Positions 24,396 to 32,448 of a stretch of 64,000 nucleotides of DNA are shown piece after piece (positions within the stretch are counted from its first letter, which is position 1; every line of letters begins with the position of its first letter). The notes beneath the pieces are model-generated. The model searched no databases, was not told where the DNA came from, and saw nothing but the letters and a program-made list of their open reading frames with translations. The stretch lies in the NCBI RefSeq assembly GCF_027497495.1, contig NZ_CP114205.1, positions 7,998,001-8,062,000 on the forward strand, in the 5' to 3' direction. The DNA comes from Streptomyces tubercidicus (GTDB lineage: Bacteria > Actinomycetota > Actinomycetes > Streptomycetales > Streptomycetaceae). Position numbers and translations under genes: made by a program.

Positions 24396-25133
24396 ATGCT
24401 GTCCGGCGTGAACGGACCCGAAATCCACCTCAGCTTCGACCCAGCGCTGCATCTTTTTGTCGCTTCAGCGCACAGCGCCGCCCGTACGCGCGTGGTGACC
24501 GATGGGTCATCCACGCTCGGCCATGTCGTCGAGTCGCTCGGCGTCCCGCTCACCGAGGTCGGACGGCTTGTCGTGGACGGAGTCGAGGTCCCCGTCTCCC
24601 ATGTCCCACGGGCGGGCGAGAGCATCGAGGTGCATCCCGTCGAGCGTCCACAGCGGCTTCCCGGCGCGCCGCTGAGGTTCCTGCTCGACGTACACCTCGG
24701 CACCCTGGCGCGCAGACTGCGGCTGCTCGGGGTGGACGCGGCGTACACGAACGAGGACCCCGGCGACGCGGCGCTGGCTGCGCTCTCGGCGGAGGAGCAG
24801 CGGGTACTGCTGTCCCGGGACCGCGGGCTGCTGCGGCGGCGGGAGATCTGGGCGGGCGCGTTCGTCTACAGCGACCGGCCCGATGACCAACTCCGGGATG
24901 TGCTGGGGCGCTTCGCCCCGACTCTCGCGCCGTGGACGCGCTGCACCGCGTGCAACGGCCGGCTCATGGACGCCGACAAGAACTCCGTCCGTGAGCACCT
25001 TGAGCACGGCACGCAGCGTACGTACGACGTCTTCGCGCAGTGCACGGCATGCGGCCGCGTCTACTGGCGAGGGGCGCACCACGCCCGGCTGGAGGCGATC
25101 GTCGAACAGGCGCTCCGGGAAAGCGCCACCTGA
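24396..25133 (+). CDS. Mut7-C RNase-domain protein with ubiquitin-like head
   Basis: 245 residues. The first 90 form a ubiquitin/MoaD-like beta-grasp (SSTLGHVVESLGVPLTEVGR, then LVVDGVEVPVSHVPRAGES). Then the PIN-like Mut7-C domain: PLRFLLDVHLGTLARRLRLL, GVDAAYTNEDPGDAALAAL and LLSRDRGLLRRREIW, with conserved Asp residues. A zinc ribbon closes it with two CxxC pairs (RCTACNG and QCTACGRVYWRG). Presumed ribonuclease or RNA-binding role. Start ATG 24396 or GTG 24408 (VNGPEIHLSF). The latter is the more family-like. Confidence 0.88.
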   Translation: MLSGVNGPEIHLSFDPALHLFVASAHSAARTRVVTDGSSTLGHVVESLGVPLTEVGRLVVDGVEVPVSHVPRAGESIEVHPVERPQRLPGAPLRFLLDVHLGTLARRLRLLGVDAAYTNEDPGDAALAALSAEEQRVLLSRDRGLLRRREIWAGAFVYSDRPDDQLRDVLGRFAPTLAPWTRCTACNGRLMDADKNSVREHLEHGTQRTYDVFAQCTACGRVYWRGAHHARLEAIVEQALRESAT

Positions 25134-25153
25134 ACGGCTGGGCCGATCGCTTT

Positions 25154-25177
25154 GCGATGTTTCACATGAAACATCGC
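25154..25177. promoter_or_regulatory. parS-like palindrome
   Basis: GCGATGTTTC and GAAACATCGC flank ACAT, a perfect 10-bp inverted repeat. The core GTTTCACATGAAAC differs from the Streptomyces ParB site GTTTCACGTGAAAC by one base. It lies 20 bases after the Mut7-C stop, so it could instead be a terminator hairpin. No parAB genes are nearby. Confidence 0.5.
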
Positions 25178-25598
25178 ACGGCCCGTCGACTGAACCTGTC
25201 GGGCGTACGAATTCCGCAATCCGGGTGAGGGGAACTCGCCCATGGGAGTGCACCAGGCGCCCCCCGGGGGGGGGGAGGGCTGCCCGCACTCGGCCAGGCC
25301 GAGTAGGCGGGCGACCGGGGCCGCAGGGCGCGCTTTCCTGACTTTCACTGCACGCACCGCCTTAGTGAACCTGAACCGCACCCGCTCGCCATTTCCGGCG
25401 AAGAGGCGGACAGGGAAGGGGAGTTGGATAACGATAGGTTCTGTCGAAGTCGTTAGCGACAGCTCCGGAGCCTTGCGCGCCTAGGGTCGTAGCCCCCTCA
25501 GGCTGGCCGTGGGATGCCGCCCCGACGACGGTCCGGGGGGCGTGGAATCCCATGAGGCGTCCCCCCACCCGGCAAAGCTGTTCAGTCCGTCAGAAACC

Positions 25599-25719
25599 GT
25601 CGGCGTGTCGCGGAAGGGCTCCGTTCGCCGGTGCTCGTTGGGCGAGAATTGCCCACCCGGAGGGTCCCTCCGAAGGCCCGTCGGAGCCCTCTAGCCCACT
25701 CGTTACGCGACACGCCGAC
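25599..25719 (+). ncRNA. Candidate structured RNA element (nested inverted repeats)
   Basis: Four complementary pairs are nested in 121 bases. An outer 14-bp pair is GTCGGCGTGTCGCG (25599-25612) with CGCGACACGCCGAC (25706-25719). Inside it GGGCTCCG (25616-25623) pairs with CGGAGCCC (25682-25689). Inside that are two separate hairpins, TGGGC/GCCCA (25639-25655) and CGGAGGG/CCCTCCG (25658-25672). Together they would fold into a closed multibranch RNA. It lies 190 bases upstream of a surface-protein gene and could be a leader element, a small RNA or a miniature transposable element. It does not match a riboswitch class I can recall. Strand is assumed from the downstream gene. Confidence 0.45.
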
Positions 25720-25907
25720 GACGCGCGCCGTCCAATGGGTGAATCCGCTGCCTTCCGCCACCCGAAGAGCCCATGGCGTACCTCGAATGCGACATTCTCC
25801 GGTGGTGCGCGATCGCAATCCGGCTGACGGTGATCACGTCGCCACTGCGATCCGATGAGCCGACAAAGAGTCAGCCTTCGCAGTCGCGCCGAAAGGAACA
25901 TGTCCCC

Positions 25908-26786
25908 ATGCGCACTGCTCGCACCCTGTTCGCTTCAGCCGCCATTACGGCGGTGCTTGCAATCTCTGCTCCGGCTGCGAACGCCATGATCACGGAGGAC
26001 ATGGCGTCGGACAGCGCTTCCTCCAGCAACCAGAACCAGGCCACGAAGGGCGACGGTGACCGTGACCACGGTCGGGATCGTGACCGTGACCGTCGCCGTG
26101 ACCACTGCCGGGACGGTCGTGACGGCCGCGATGGTCGTGATGGCCGCGGCAACGGCCGCGATGGCCGCGACGGCCGGGGCAACGGCCGCGATGGCCGCGA
26201 CGGCCGTGATGGCCGCGATGGCCGCGACGGCCGGGGCAACGGCCGCGATGGCCGCGACGGCCGTGATGGCCGCGACGGTCGTGACGGCCGCGGCAACGGG
26301 CGTGACTACGGCCGCGGCGGCTACGGCGGCTACGGACGTGACCACTGCCGTGACGACCGCAGGCCGAGTGGCGGCATGCACACCGGTGGCGGTGCCATGG
26401 CCAAGGCCGTGCCCGGTGACTGGGACCAGGGCGGTGGCTACGGTGACGACCACGGGCGCGGCGGCGACCGTGACCACGGCCGTGGCGGCGACCGCGACCA
26501 CGGCCGCGGCGGCGACCGTGACCACGGACGTGGTGGCGACCGTGACCACGGCCGCGGTGGCTACGGCGACCACGGCCGCGGTGGCTACGGTGACCGCGAC
26601 CACGGTGGCTACGGTGACCGCGACAACGGCGGCTACCGCAGGCCGCACGGTGGCATCCACACCGGTGGCGGCGGCCTGGCGACCGGCGGCGGGATGGCCG
26701 CGGGTTCCGTGCTGATGCTCGGCGGTCTCGGCGCCGGTGCGTACATGCTGCGTCGTCGCAATGCCTCGGGTACCGCGGCTGCCTGA
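25908..26786 (+). CDS. Repeat-rich surface protein with C-terminal membrane anchor
   Basis: 292 residues. Signal peptide 1-27 (TLFASAAITAVLAISAPAAN, cut after ANA). The middle is low complexity: a GRDGRDGRGN repeat with about 20 RGD-like triplets, then a GGDRDHGR repeat. Two copies of a GGxHTGGGxxA motif (SGGMHTGGGAMAKA and HGGIHTGGGGLATG) occur at the ends of the repeat blocks, a motif typical of Streptomyces proteins paired with sortases. The end is a hydrophobic helix (GSVLMLGGLGAGAYML) with an RRR tail, a cell-wall sorting layout, though the LPxTG-like box is not canonical (LATGG). GAAAGGAAC precedes ATG 25908. The sortase gene follows. Confidence 0.8.
   Translation: MRTARTLFASAAITAVLAISAPAANAMITEDMASDSASSSNQNQATKGDGDRDHGRDRDRDRRRDHCRDGRDGRDGRDGRGNGRDGRDGRGNGRDGRDGRDGRDGRDGRGNGRDGRDGRDGRDGRDGRGNGRDYGRGGYGGYGRDHCRDDRRPSGGMHTGGGAMAKAVPGDWDQGGGYGDDHGRGGDRDHGRGGDRDHGRGGDRDHGRGGDRDHGRGGYGDHGRGGYGDRDHGGYGDRDNGGYRRPHGGIHTGGGGLATGGGMAAGSVLMLGGLGAGAYMLRRRNASGTAAA
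26111..26300 (+). repeat. Coding tandem repeat, GRD/RGN block
   Basis: Imperfect 9-base units related to GACGGCCGC/GATGGCCGC repeat about 20 times, with GGCAACGGC units at intervals. They encode the Gly-Arg-Asp and Gly-Asn steps of the surface protein. The units are similar enough to permit slippage, so the copy number may vary between strains. Confidence 0.75.
26461..26633 (+). repeat. Coding tandem repeat, GGDRDHGR block
   Basis: Roughly 24-base units of the type GGCGACCGTGACCACGGCCG occur about seven times, with GGCTACGGTGAC variants towards the end. They encode GGDRDHGR and GGYGDRDH repeats of the surface protein, rich in His and Asp. Confidence 0.75.
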
Positions 26787-26851
26787 TAAGGCAGCCCGCA
26801 CGGAGACCGATGCGCTGTCGCGGCCACCGTTCCACGTGGACGGTGGCCGCG
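26778..26851 (+). terminator. Two hairpins between surface-protein and sortase genes
   Basis: GGCTGCC/GGCAGCC (26778-26797) spans the stop codon, and CGCGGCCACCGT/ACGGTGGCCGCG (26819-26830 with 26840-26851) forms a 12-bp stem. They should reduce read-through into the sortase gene, which would give much more surface protein than enzyme. Confidence 0.6.
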
Positions 26852-26913
26852 GCGATTGCGTTACCGATGCCCCTCTCACGCCCCACCGCCTCGTTCACGA
26901 AAGGCACCGTGAC

Positions 26914-27606
26914 ATGAACGCCCCGCAGTCGCCTCAGCCGAATTCGAATCCCCCCCGGACCGCCTCCGCGTCTCGCCCCATCGGCCGCGGTCTGCTGTGG
27001 TCTGCGGGAGCGTTTCTGCTGGGTTCACTCCTCGTCTACAACTCCGTGGACACGTCGGCGGACCCCAAGCCGCCGTCCCATTCCGCCGCGGCCGCCTCAC
27101 CGAGGAGCTCCGCCTCCTCGGCGGTCCCCGACCTGGCCTTGCCCCGTTCCGCCCCGAAGCGGCTGTCGATTCCGCAGATCGCCGTCAACGCACCCTTCAC
27201 CCCGCTGACCATCGGCCCGACCGGGCAGCTCAATGCGCCGCCCGCGGGCGACAAGAACCTCGTCGGCTGGTACAAGGACGGGGCCGCGCCGGGTGAGCGT
27301 GGCTCGGCGATCATCGCCGGTCACGTGGACACCAAGACCGGACCGGCGGTGTTCCTGCAACTCGAATCGCTCAAGACCGGCTCCACGATCAACATCACCC
27401 GTGAAGACGGCATCATTGCCACCTTCAAGGTCGACTCCGTCGAGACCTTCAACAAGGCGAGATTCCCGAACGAGCGGGTCTACGCCGACGCTTCGACCGC
27501 GCAGCTCCGCGTGATCACCTGCGGTGGCGCATACGACCGGAAGGTCAAGGACTACGTCGACAACGTGGTGGTGTTCGCCCACCTCGCCTCGTACAGAAAC
27601 GGCTGA
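26914..27606 (+). CDS. Class E/F sortase
   Basis: 230 residues. N-terminal cytoplasmic Pro/Asn-rich segment, TM at about 25-43 (GLLWSAGAFLLGSLLVYNS), a linker, then the sortase barrel: KRLSIPQIAVNAPFTPLTIG, SAIIAGHVDT (catalytic H137) and LRVITCGGAYD (catalytic C203) with an Arg at position 209 (AYDRK). The TCGG motif is usual in actinobacterial class E/F enzymes. Located directly after a surface protein with a C-terminal sorting-like tail, its probable substrate. A strong terminator follows. Confidence 0.92.
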   Translation: MNAPQSPQPNSNPPRTASASRPIGRGLLWSAGAFLLGSLLVYNSVDTSADPKPPSHSAAAASPRSSASSAVPDLALPRSAPKRLSIPQIAVNAPFTPLTIGPTGQLNAPPAGDKNLVGWYKDGAAPGERGSAIIAGHVDTKTGPAVFLQLESLKTGSTINITREDGIIATFKVDSVETFNKARFPNERVYADASTAQLRVITCGGAYDRKVKDYVDNVVVFAHLASYRNG

Positions 27607-27651
27607 GCGGGACCGCTTCGTACGGCGAAGACCGCCCCGCCCTCTTAGGAC

Positions 27652-27695
27652 AAGCCCAGGCCGTCGCTCTCCACCGACGGCCTGGGCTTTGTTGT
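27652..27695 (+). terminator. Strong terminator after sortase gene
   Basis: AAGCCCAGGCCGTCG and CGACGGCCTGGGCTT are a perfect 15-bp stem with an 8-base loop, followed by TGTTGT. Classic intrinsic terminator. Confidence 0.85.
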
Positions 27696-27724
27696 GCCGT
27701 AAACGGCCGCTGAGCACCGAGGAT

Positions 27725-28979
27725 GTGACGATCACCGACCGGCCCGCAGTGCACAAGGCGGTGTCGGCAGCGGCCCTGGGCAACACCATGGAGTGGTTCG
27801 ACTTCGGGGTCTATGCCTACCTGGCCGGAACCTTGGGCAAGGTGTTCTTTCCGTCGAGCTCCCCTGGCGCCCAGGTGGTCTCGACCTTCGCCACATTTGC
27901 CGCGGCGTTTCTTGTCCGGCCCCTGGGCGGCTTGGTATTCGGCCCGCTCAGCGACCGTATCGGCCGTAAGCGGGTGCTCGCCGCCACCATGATCATGATG
28001 GCGGTCAGTACGTTTGCGGTCGGATTCCTGCCCACCTACAACACCATCGGCTTCGCCGCACCGATTCTGCTGCTGATCTGCCGTCTGGTACAGGGCTTCT
28101 CCACCGGCGGGGAATACGCGGGAGCGACCACCTACATCGCTGAATACGCACCGGACACCCGGCGTGGATTCCTCGGCAGCTGGCTCCACTTCGGCGCCTT
28201 CGTCGGCTACGCGCTCGGCTCCGGTCGAGGAGGCCCGGCAGTCCGGTAAGGGCCGGCTCAAGGAAATCTTCACCCGGCACTGGGAGGCGGTGCTGATCTG
28301 TATGGGCCTGGTACTGCTCTACAACGTCACCAACTACATGGTGACCTCGTATCTGCCGACCTTCATGACCGAAACCCTCGGGCAGAACGCCCTCACCGCC
28401 CAGCTTCTCGTGCTCGGCACCATGATCGTCGTGGTGCTGCCCATCACCACCGTGGGCCGCACCTCCGACCGCTGGGGCCGCCGGCCCGTCTTCATGGCGG
28501 GCAGCGCCGCCATGATCGTCCTCGCCGCGCCCGCGGTGCTCCTCATCCGCGCCGGCGGCATCCTGCTGCCGGCCTTCGGATGCCTGATCCTGGGCCTGTT
28601 GCTGGTGTGCTTCGCGGGCACCTCCGCATCGACGCTGCCCGCACTGTTCCCGACCCGGCTGCGCTACGGCGCGCTGTCGATCTCCTTCAACATCTCGGTC
28701 TCGCTCTTCGGCGGCACGACCCCGCTCATCGCCTCGGGGCTGGTGCAGGCGACCGGCGACGACATGATCCCCGCCTACTACCTGATGGTCGCCGGCGTCA
28801 TCGGGCTCATCGCCGCCTTCTTCCTCCACGAAACAGCCGGTCGGCCACTGCGCGGCTCCGGCCCGATGGTCGAGAGCGAAGGAGAGGCCCAGGAACTGGT
28901 GGCCAAGAGCCGGACCGAGGCCGGACGGCGGGCCCGGGACATTTGGATCCGGCTGCGGCATCACTGGACGCGGCATTAG
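27725..28979 (+). pseudogene. MFS transporter (ProP/MHS-like) with internal deletion
   Basis: The first part (about 164 codons from GTG 27725) is a normal MHS/ProP-type transporter N-half: ALGNTMEWFDFGVYAYLAGT, VRPLGGLVFGPLSDRIGRKR and RLVQGFSTGGEYAGATTYIA. After GAFVGYALGSG at about 28217 the sequence jumps into another frame at VEEARQSGKGRLKEIFTRHW, the end of the central loop, and then runs through the six helices of the C-half to 28979. Helices 5-6 and most of the central loop, roughly 75-80 residues, are missing compared with family members. An internal deletion that also shifted the frame has killed the gene. Confidence 0.85.
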
Positions 28980-28996
28980 CGGCATTAGCGGCATTA
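28971..28996 (+). repeat. Three short direct repeats at the transporter 3' end
   Basis: CGGCATTAG occurs twice and CGGCATTA once more, head to tail. The first copy contains the stop codon of the transporter remnant. Confidence 0.6.
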
Positions 28997-29065
28997 AGGG
29001 AGCCAAGGGGTGCGCCACGAGACTCCCGCGCGCATCCCGGCTCACCCGGGCGGCGGCAACCCGCG

Positions 29066-29168
29066 GGACTAGCTCGACGGTCTCCCAGCAGTCCCACTCC
29101 AGCGAACCGGCCCTTCCGTCCCAGGCCGTCGGCGGCGCCTGGCGCAGTACGGACACGGCGAGCTGCAC
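29066..29168 (-). pseudogene. N-terminal scrap of a conserved hypothetical gene
   Basis: The minus frame QLAVSVLRQAPPTAWDGRAG then SLEWDCWETVE resembles the start of actinobacterial proteins related to DinB/maleylpyruvate isomerase-like helical bundles (W-G-x-LEWxCWET). It breaks off at VELVPR and continues as Arg/Pro noise. Probably a remnant left when the neighbouring transporter locus decayed. Weak evidence. Confidence 0.3.
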
Positions 29169-29333
29169 GGCACGTCCAGATCGTCCGCGGTGACGGCGTA
29201 CGGCGGGAGCGCGGCTTCGGTGCTTGGGGGCGTTGACCGGGACATGGCGGGACCGTACCGCTCAGGAGGGGAAGGCAGCGGTGCCCGGACCTGCGGGGGA
29301 TCGGCACCGGATCTGACGGTCTATCGTGTCCCC

Positions 29334-30269
29334 ATGTCCGCCCCAGAACTGATCCGTATCGTCTCCCGCGACTCGCCCATGGCGCTGGCCCAGGTGGAGC
29401 GCGTCCGCGCCGAGCTCGGCGCGCTGCATCCCGGCATCGCCACGGAGGTCATCCCGGTCAAGACCACCGGCGACCGCTGGATGGGCGCCCTCTCGCAGGT
29501 GGAGGGGAAGGGGGCCTTCACCAAGGAGGTCGACGCCGCCCTCCTGGCGGGTGACGCGGACCTCGCGGTGCACTGCGTCAAGGACATCCCCGGTGACCGC
29601 CCGCTGCCGGCCGGCACCACCTTCGCCGCCTTCCTGGCGCGCGATGACGTCCGTGACGCGCTGATCCACCCCGGCGGTCTCACCCTCGACGAACTCCCCG
29701 CAGGCACCCGGATCGGCACCTCGTCCGTCCGCCGGATCGCCCAGCTCGCCGCCTCCCACCCGCAGCTCCAGTGTGTACCGATGCGCGGCAACGCCAACCG
29801 TCGGATGGAGAAGCTCGCAGCCGGTGAGGCGGACGCACTGCTGCTGGCCGTCTCCGGCCTGGAGCGCATCGGCCGCACGGACGTGATCACCCAGATCCTC
29901 TCCGCGGACGAGATGTGCCCACCCGTCGGCGCGGGCGTGCTGGCCCTCCAGTGCCGTGAGGACGACACCCAGACCATCGACGCCGTCAGCGGCCTGGGAC
30001 ACCCGCAGACGTTCCAGGAGACGACCGCCGAACGCATGCTGCTGCACGTCCTGCAGGGCCACTGCAACAGCCCGATCGCCGGCTACGCCAAAACGGACCG
30101 ACGCGGCGAACTGTCCCTGCGGGCCTGTGTCTTCACCCCGGACGGCAAGACGGTCCTCAACGCGCACGAATGGGCCGGCCCGCTGACTCCGGAGACGCTC
30201 GGTACGTCCGTGGCTGTCGCTCTGCTGCGGCAGGGGGCACGCGAACTGATTGACGGCATCGCGCACTGA
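29334..30269 (+). CDS. hemC: Hydroxymethylbilane synthase (porphobilinogen deaminase)
   Basis: 311 residues. Catalytic Asp84 in AVHCVKDIP. Substrate-binding arginines in GTSSVRRIAQL and PMRGNANRRMEKL. The dipyrromethane cofactor Cys is C244 in QGHCNSPIAGYA, where most bacteria have GGCxxP, so the pocket differs slightly. Polymerises four porphobilinogens to hydroxymethylbilane for tetrapyrrole synthesis. No other hem gene is next to it, so it is likely a second, standalone copy beside the one in the usual hemACDB locus (inference). ATG 29334. Confidence 0.9.
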   Translation: MSAPELIRIVSRDSPMALAQVERVRAELGALHPGIATEVIPVKTTGDRWMGALSQVEGKGAFTKEVDAALLAGDADLAVHCVKDIPGDRPLPAGTTFAAFLARDDVRDALIHPGGLTLDELPAGTRIGTSSVRRIAQLAASHPQLQCVPMRGNANRRMEKLAAGEADALLLAVSGLERIGRTDVITQILSADEMCPPVGAGVLALQCREDDTQTIDAVSGLGHPQTFQETTAERMLLHVLQGHCNSPIAGYAKTDRRGELSLRACVFTPDGKTVLNAHEWAGPLTPETLGTSVAVALLRQGARELIDGIAH

Positions 30270-30452
30270 GGGGCGCGTGTCCGGGGCCCCGGCCCGGCCC
30301 TCGGCGACGCACCGGTCGTCCCTCAGCGATTCCCGAAGGCACCGCCGCCGCCAAGCCACGCCTGGAGAACACGCCAACAGGCGCCACACGCAACAGCGTT
30401 GCCCCGGGGCGCGGCCAATAGGCAGCTCGGACTCCCGCGCGGGCAGTCGGGT

Positions 30453-30887
30453 TCATCGCCGCCGGGTGGCACCGTCCCCGGGCAGGCCGACGTCGTTCTC
30501 CCAGGGCACGACAACGACCTGCACCTCGTCCTCGTAGACCACCCTCCCGGGGGCCGTGGACTCGACCCGTTCGCAGGCCACTTCATGGGCGGCCAGGATC
30601 TCCAGGTAGCCGTCGACCCGTTCGATGAGATGCCTGGCGGTGGTGGCCTTGAACCATGCCACCGCCCCCGGGTTCAGGTCGGGGTCGTAGACGTTGGGGT
30701 CGGTGTGTGACGGATTGGGATAGTTGGCGTCGTACCAATCGTTGCCGGCGCGCCAGAAGCGGTACTGCTCATCGCTGAGTTTGCCCTCCCGTGCAAGGCC
30801 ATTGGCGAGCGCGAAAACGCCGGGGAAGTGGCCTCGCGGGCCGCGTGTGGTCCCCTGGAAACGCACGTATGAAGCCGCCGCACTCAT
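30453..30887 (-). CDS. Conserved hypothetical protein
   Basis: 144 residues from ATG 30887 with CAGGAGG upstream. Soluble and rich in aromatic residues: SYVRFQGTTRGPRGHFPGVF, SDEQYRFWRAGNDWYDANYP and GAVAWFKATTARHLIERVDG. This looks like a well-folded conserved actinobacterial protein of unknown function. No motif suggests an activity. Monocistronic. Confidence 0.7.
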   Translation of the reverse strand: MSAAASYVRFQGTTRGPRGHFPGVFALANGLAREGKLSDEQYRFWRAGNDWYDANYPNPSHTDPNVYDPDLNPGAVAWFKATTARHLIERVDGYLEILAAHEVACERVESTAPGRVVYEDEVQVVVVPWENDVGLPGDGATRRR

Positions 30888-31219
30888 GAGTCGCCTCCTG
30901 CTGATGTGTCGATGGGGATGTGGTCCGGGAGCTGTCCGGTGGGTGCTCCGGGACCGGACCCTAGGCCGATTCGAGGCCGATCGGGGCCGGGCGGCGTGCT
31001 TCGCTTCCGTGACATCGCTGGTCTCGGGCTCTGGGATGATCTTTTGCGTGCTCGCCGCGCACATGACACGATGTCCAGCGCCGCACGGGGGAGCGGCGCA
31101 TGTGTGGGGACAACCTCCCTTTGCGCACCGCGATTTCCACCGTGGTGCTCCCTTCTTCCCAGGGCGGCGAGAACCTACCAAGCCGCAGCACACAGAATCA
31201 CAAGGGAACGGGAACAGAC
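30888..31219. other. Intergenic region between divergent genes, nothing recognised
   Basis: About 330 bases between the conserved hypothetical gene (minus) and the small plus-strand gene. No operator-like repeat found. Confidence 0.4.
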
Positions 31220-31378
31220 ATGACGACCTCCACACCCACCTCCAGCCCCACGCCGATCTATGAAGAGCTCGTCGAGGAGCACGGGGATATTCTCGCCGAA
31301 GCCCGCGCGGCCGCCGAGCGTTCGCAGCTGACGGCATCCCAGGCGCTGGACTGGAGTGATCTGCGCCGCCGCGACTGA
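31220..31378 (+). CDS. Small conserved protein
   Basis: 52 residues: PIYEELVEEHGDILAEARAA, then ASQALDWSDLRRRD. The YEELVxEHGD...ALDWS pattern recurs in small Streptomyces proteins of unknown role. Acidic and helical, no signal peptide. ATG 31220 with AAGGGAACGGGAAC upstream. Confidence 0.6.
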   Translation: MTTSTPTSSPTPIYEELVEEHGDILAEARAAAERSQLTASQALDWSDLRRRD

Positions 31379-31440
31379 TATCCGCTCGGTTGCCAACGGC
31401 AGTAATTGCCGGATCCGTCGGGTCTGCCGGATCTGCCGGA

Positions 31441-31794
31441 TCAGTCACTTCCAGGGAAAGCGTCCACCAGCCGCGGCGGTGCCGCTTGTTTCCAGGAATC
31501 CACAAGGATGTCGCGCAGCTCGGTGATGTCCTCCAGCGCCGCCAGTCGCACTCGCACCCAATGGGAGCTTGCCTCGTGCGGCGGTACCCAGAACTTTTCC
31601 GGTTCCGCTGCGATCAGCTCCTTCCGCTCGTGAATGGGGCATCTCACGGCGAATGACGTCTCATCGTCGGGGATCGTGATGAACATCTTCCCGGCGACCC
31701 GGAAGGTGGGCATCTCCCAGGCTTCTTTCTCCACTGTCTCGGGCAGGGAGAGGGCGATACGGCGGACGTCAGCGGAATCGATCACGGCCACCAC
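31441..31794 (-). CDS. MmcQ/YjbR family DNA-binding protein
   Basis: 117 residues: ADVRRIALSLPETVEKEAWE, PTFRVAGKMFITIPDDET, then ELIAAEPEKFWVPPHEASSH and WVRVRLAALEDITELRDILV. This is the CyaY-like fold of the MmcQ/YjbR family (LPxT...F.V..K.F and the WVxxRL motif). Usually a small housekeeping-like protein, with DNA binding suggested by structure. A half BlaI-like motif (CACTGTAGAC) lies in front of it but without a partner. Confidence 0.85.
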   Translation of the reverse strand: MVAVIDSADVRRIALSLPETVEKEAWEMPTFRVAGKMFITIPDDETSFAVRCPIHERKELIAAEPEKFWVPPHEASSHWVRVRLAALEDITELRDILVDSWKQAAPPRLVDAFPGSD

Positions 31795-31893
31795 TGTAGA
31801 CGCGCGACGAACAGGGCGAACAGATATTCCCCGGGGCCGCCGCGATCGCCGCCGCGTACGCGAAGCCTCGCCGAGGCCCGCGCCCTGACCTGC

Positions 31894-32391
31894 TCAGGGG
31901 GCGGAGTGCGTCCCCTTGTCCCGGATCAGATTCTCGACGTGGTCGAAGCGCTCGTGCAGCGTATGCAGCTCCGAACGCAGTGCCTCCGCGTCCTCGCGGG
32001 CATGGCTCCCCACTGTTTTGCTCAGGCGAATCATGTCCTGCTCCGCGCGGCCCACGAACCAGGTGGCGAGGGCCGCGGTGATGACCCCGAATGCCGTAAT
32101 GGCGCTGAGCATCAACAGGGATGCGATGACGCGGCCCCACAGCGTGACGGGATAGAAATCGCCGTAACCCACGGTGGTCGCTGTCTCGATCGACCACCAC
32201 AACGCCTTTGGATACGACGTGATATTGGCGTGTGGCGCACCGGATTCCGCGACCCCGACCAGTGCGGCACCCGCAAGGAGTACCGCGGTCATGACCACGG
32301 TGACCCAGAGCGCCGCTTGTGCGTGCAGCCGCCGCCAGACCTCATTTCGGAAGAGGCGATTCAGTACGGACACGAGAAACGACGGCACCAA
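31894..32391 (-). CDS. Two-TM potassium channel
   Basis: 165 residues. TM1 about 27-48, pore helix and filter at SIETATTVGYGDFYP (TVGYGD is the K+ selectivity signature), TM2 about 84-112, and a C-terminal amphipathic coil (EDAEALRSELHTLHERFDHV). The layout is KcsA-like with a cytoplasmic helical bundle, no RCK domain. Forms a tetramer in the plasma membrane. ATG 32391. A neighbouring protease gene lies upstream on the same strand but with a gap. Confidence 0.92.
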   Translation of the reverse strand: MVPSFLVSVLNRLFRNEVWRRLHAQAALWVTVVMTAVLLAGAALVGVAESGAPHANITSYPKALWWSIETATTVGYGDFYPVTLWGRVIASLLMLSAITAFGVITAALATWFVGRAEQDMIRLSKTVGSHAREDAEALRSELHTLHERFDHVENLIRDKGTHSAP

Positions 32392-32448
32392 CGGGCGTCA
32401 CCTTCCACTGCGGCCTGGCGGGCAACTGGCCTTCCGCCATCGCTGACA

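Noticed and set aside
25599..25719. ydaO (c-di-AMP) riboswitch
   Set aside because: The characteristic conserved blocks of that class are not present. Only the general idea of a structured leader remains.
25935..26907. Long Val/Ala/Thr and Arg/His-rich open frames opposite the surface protein
   Set aside because: They arise from the 9- and 24-base tandem repeats, which stay open in several frames. No start signals or domain.
31788..31800. Third BlaI operator upstream of the MmcQ/YjbR gene
   Set aside because: Only one half (CACTGTAGAC) is present, without a paired palindrome or the 19-bp partner.
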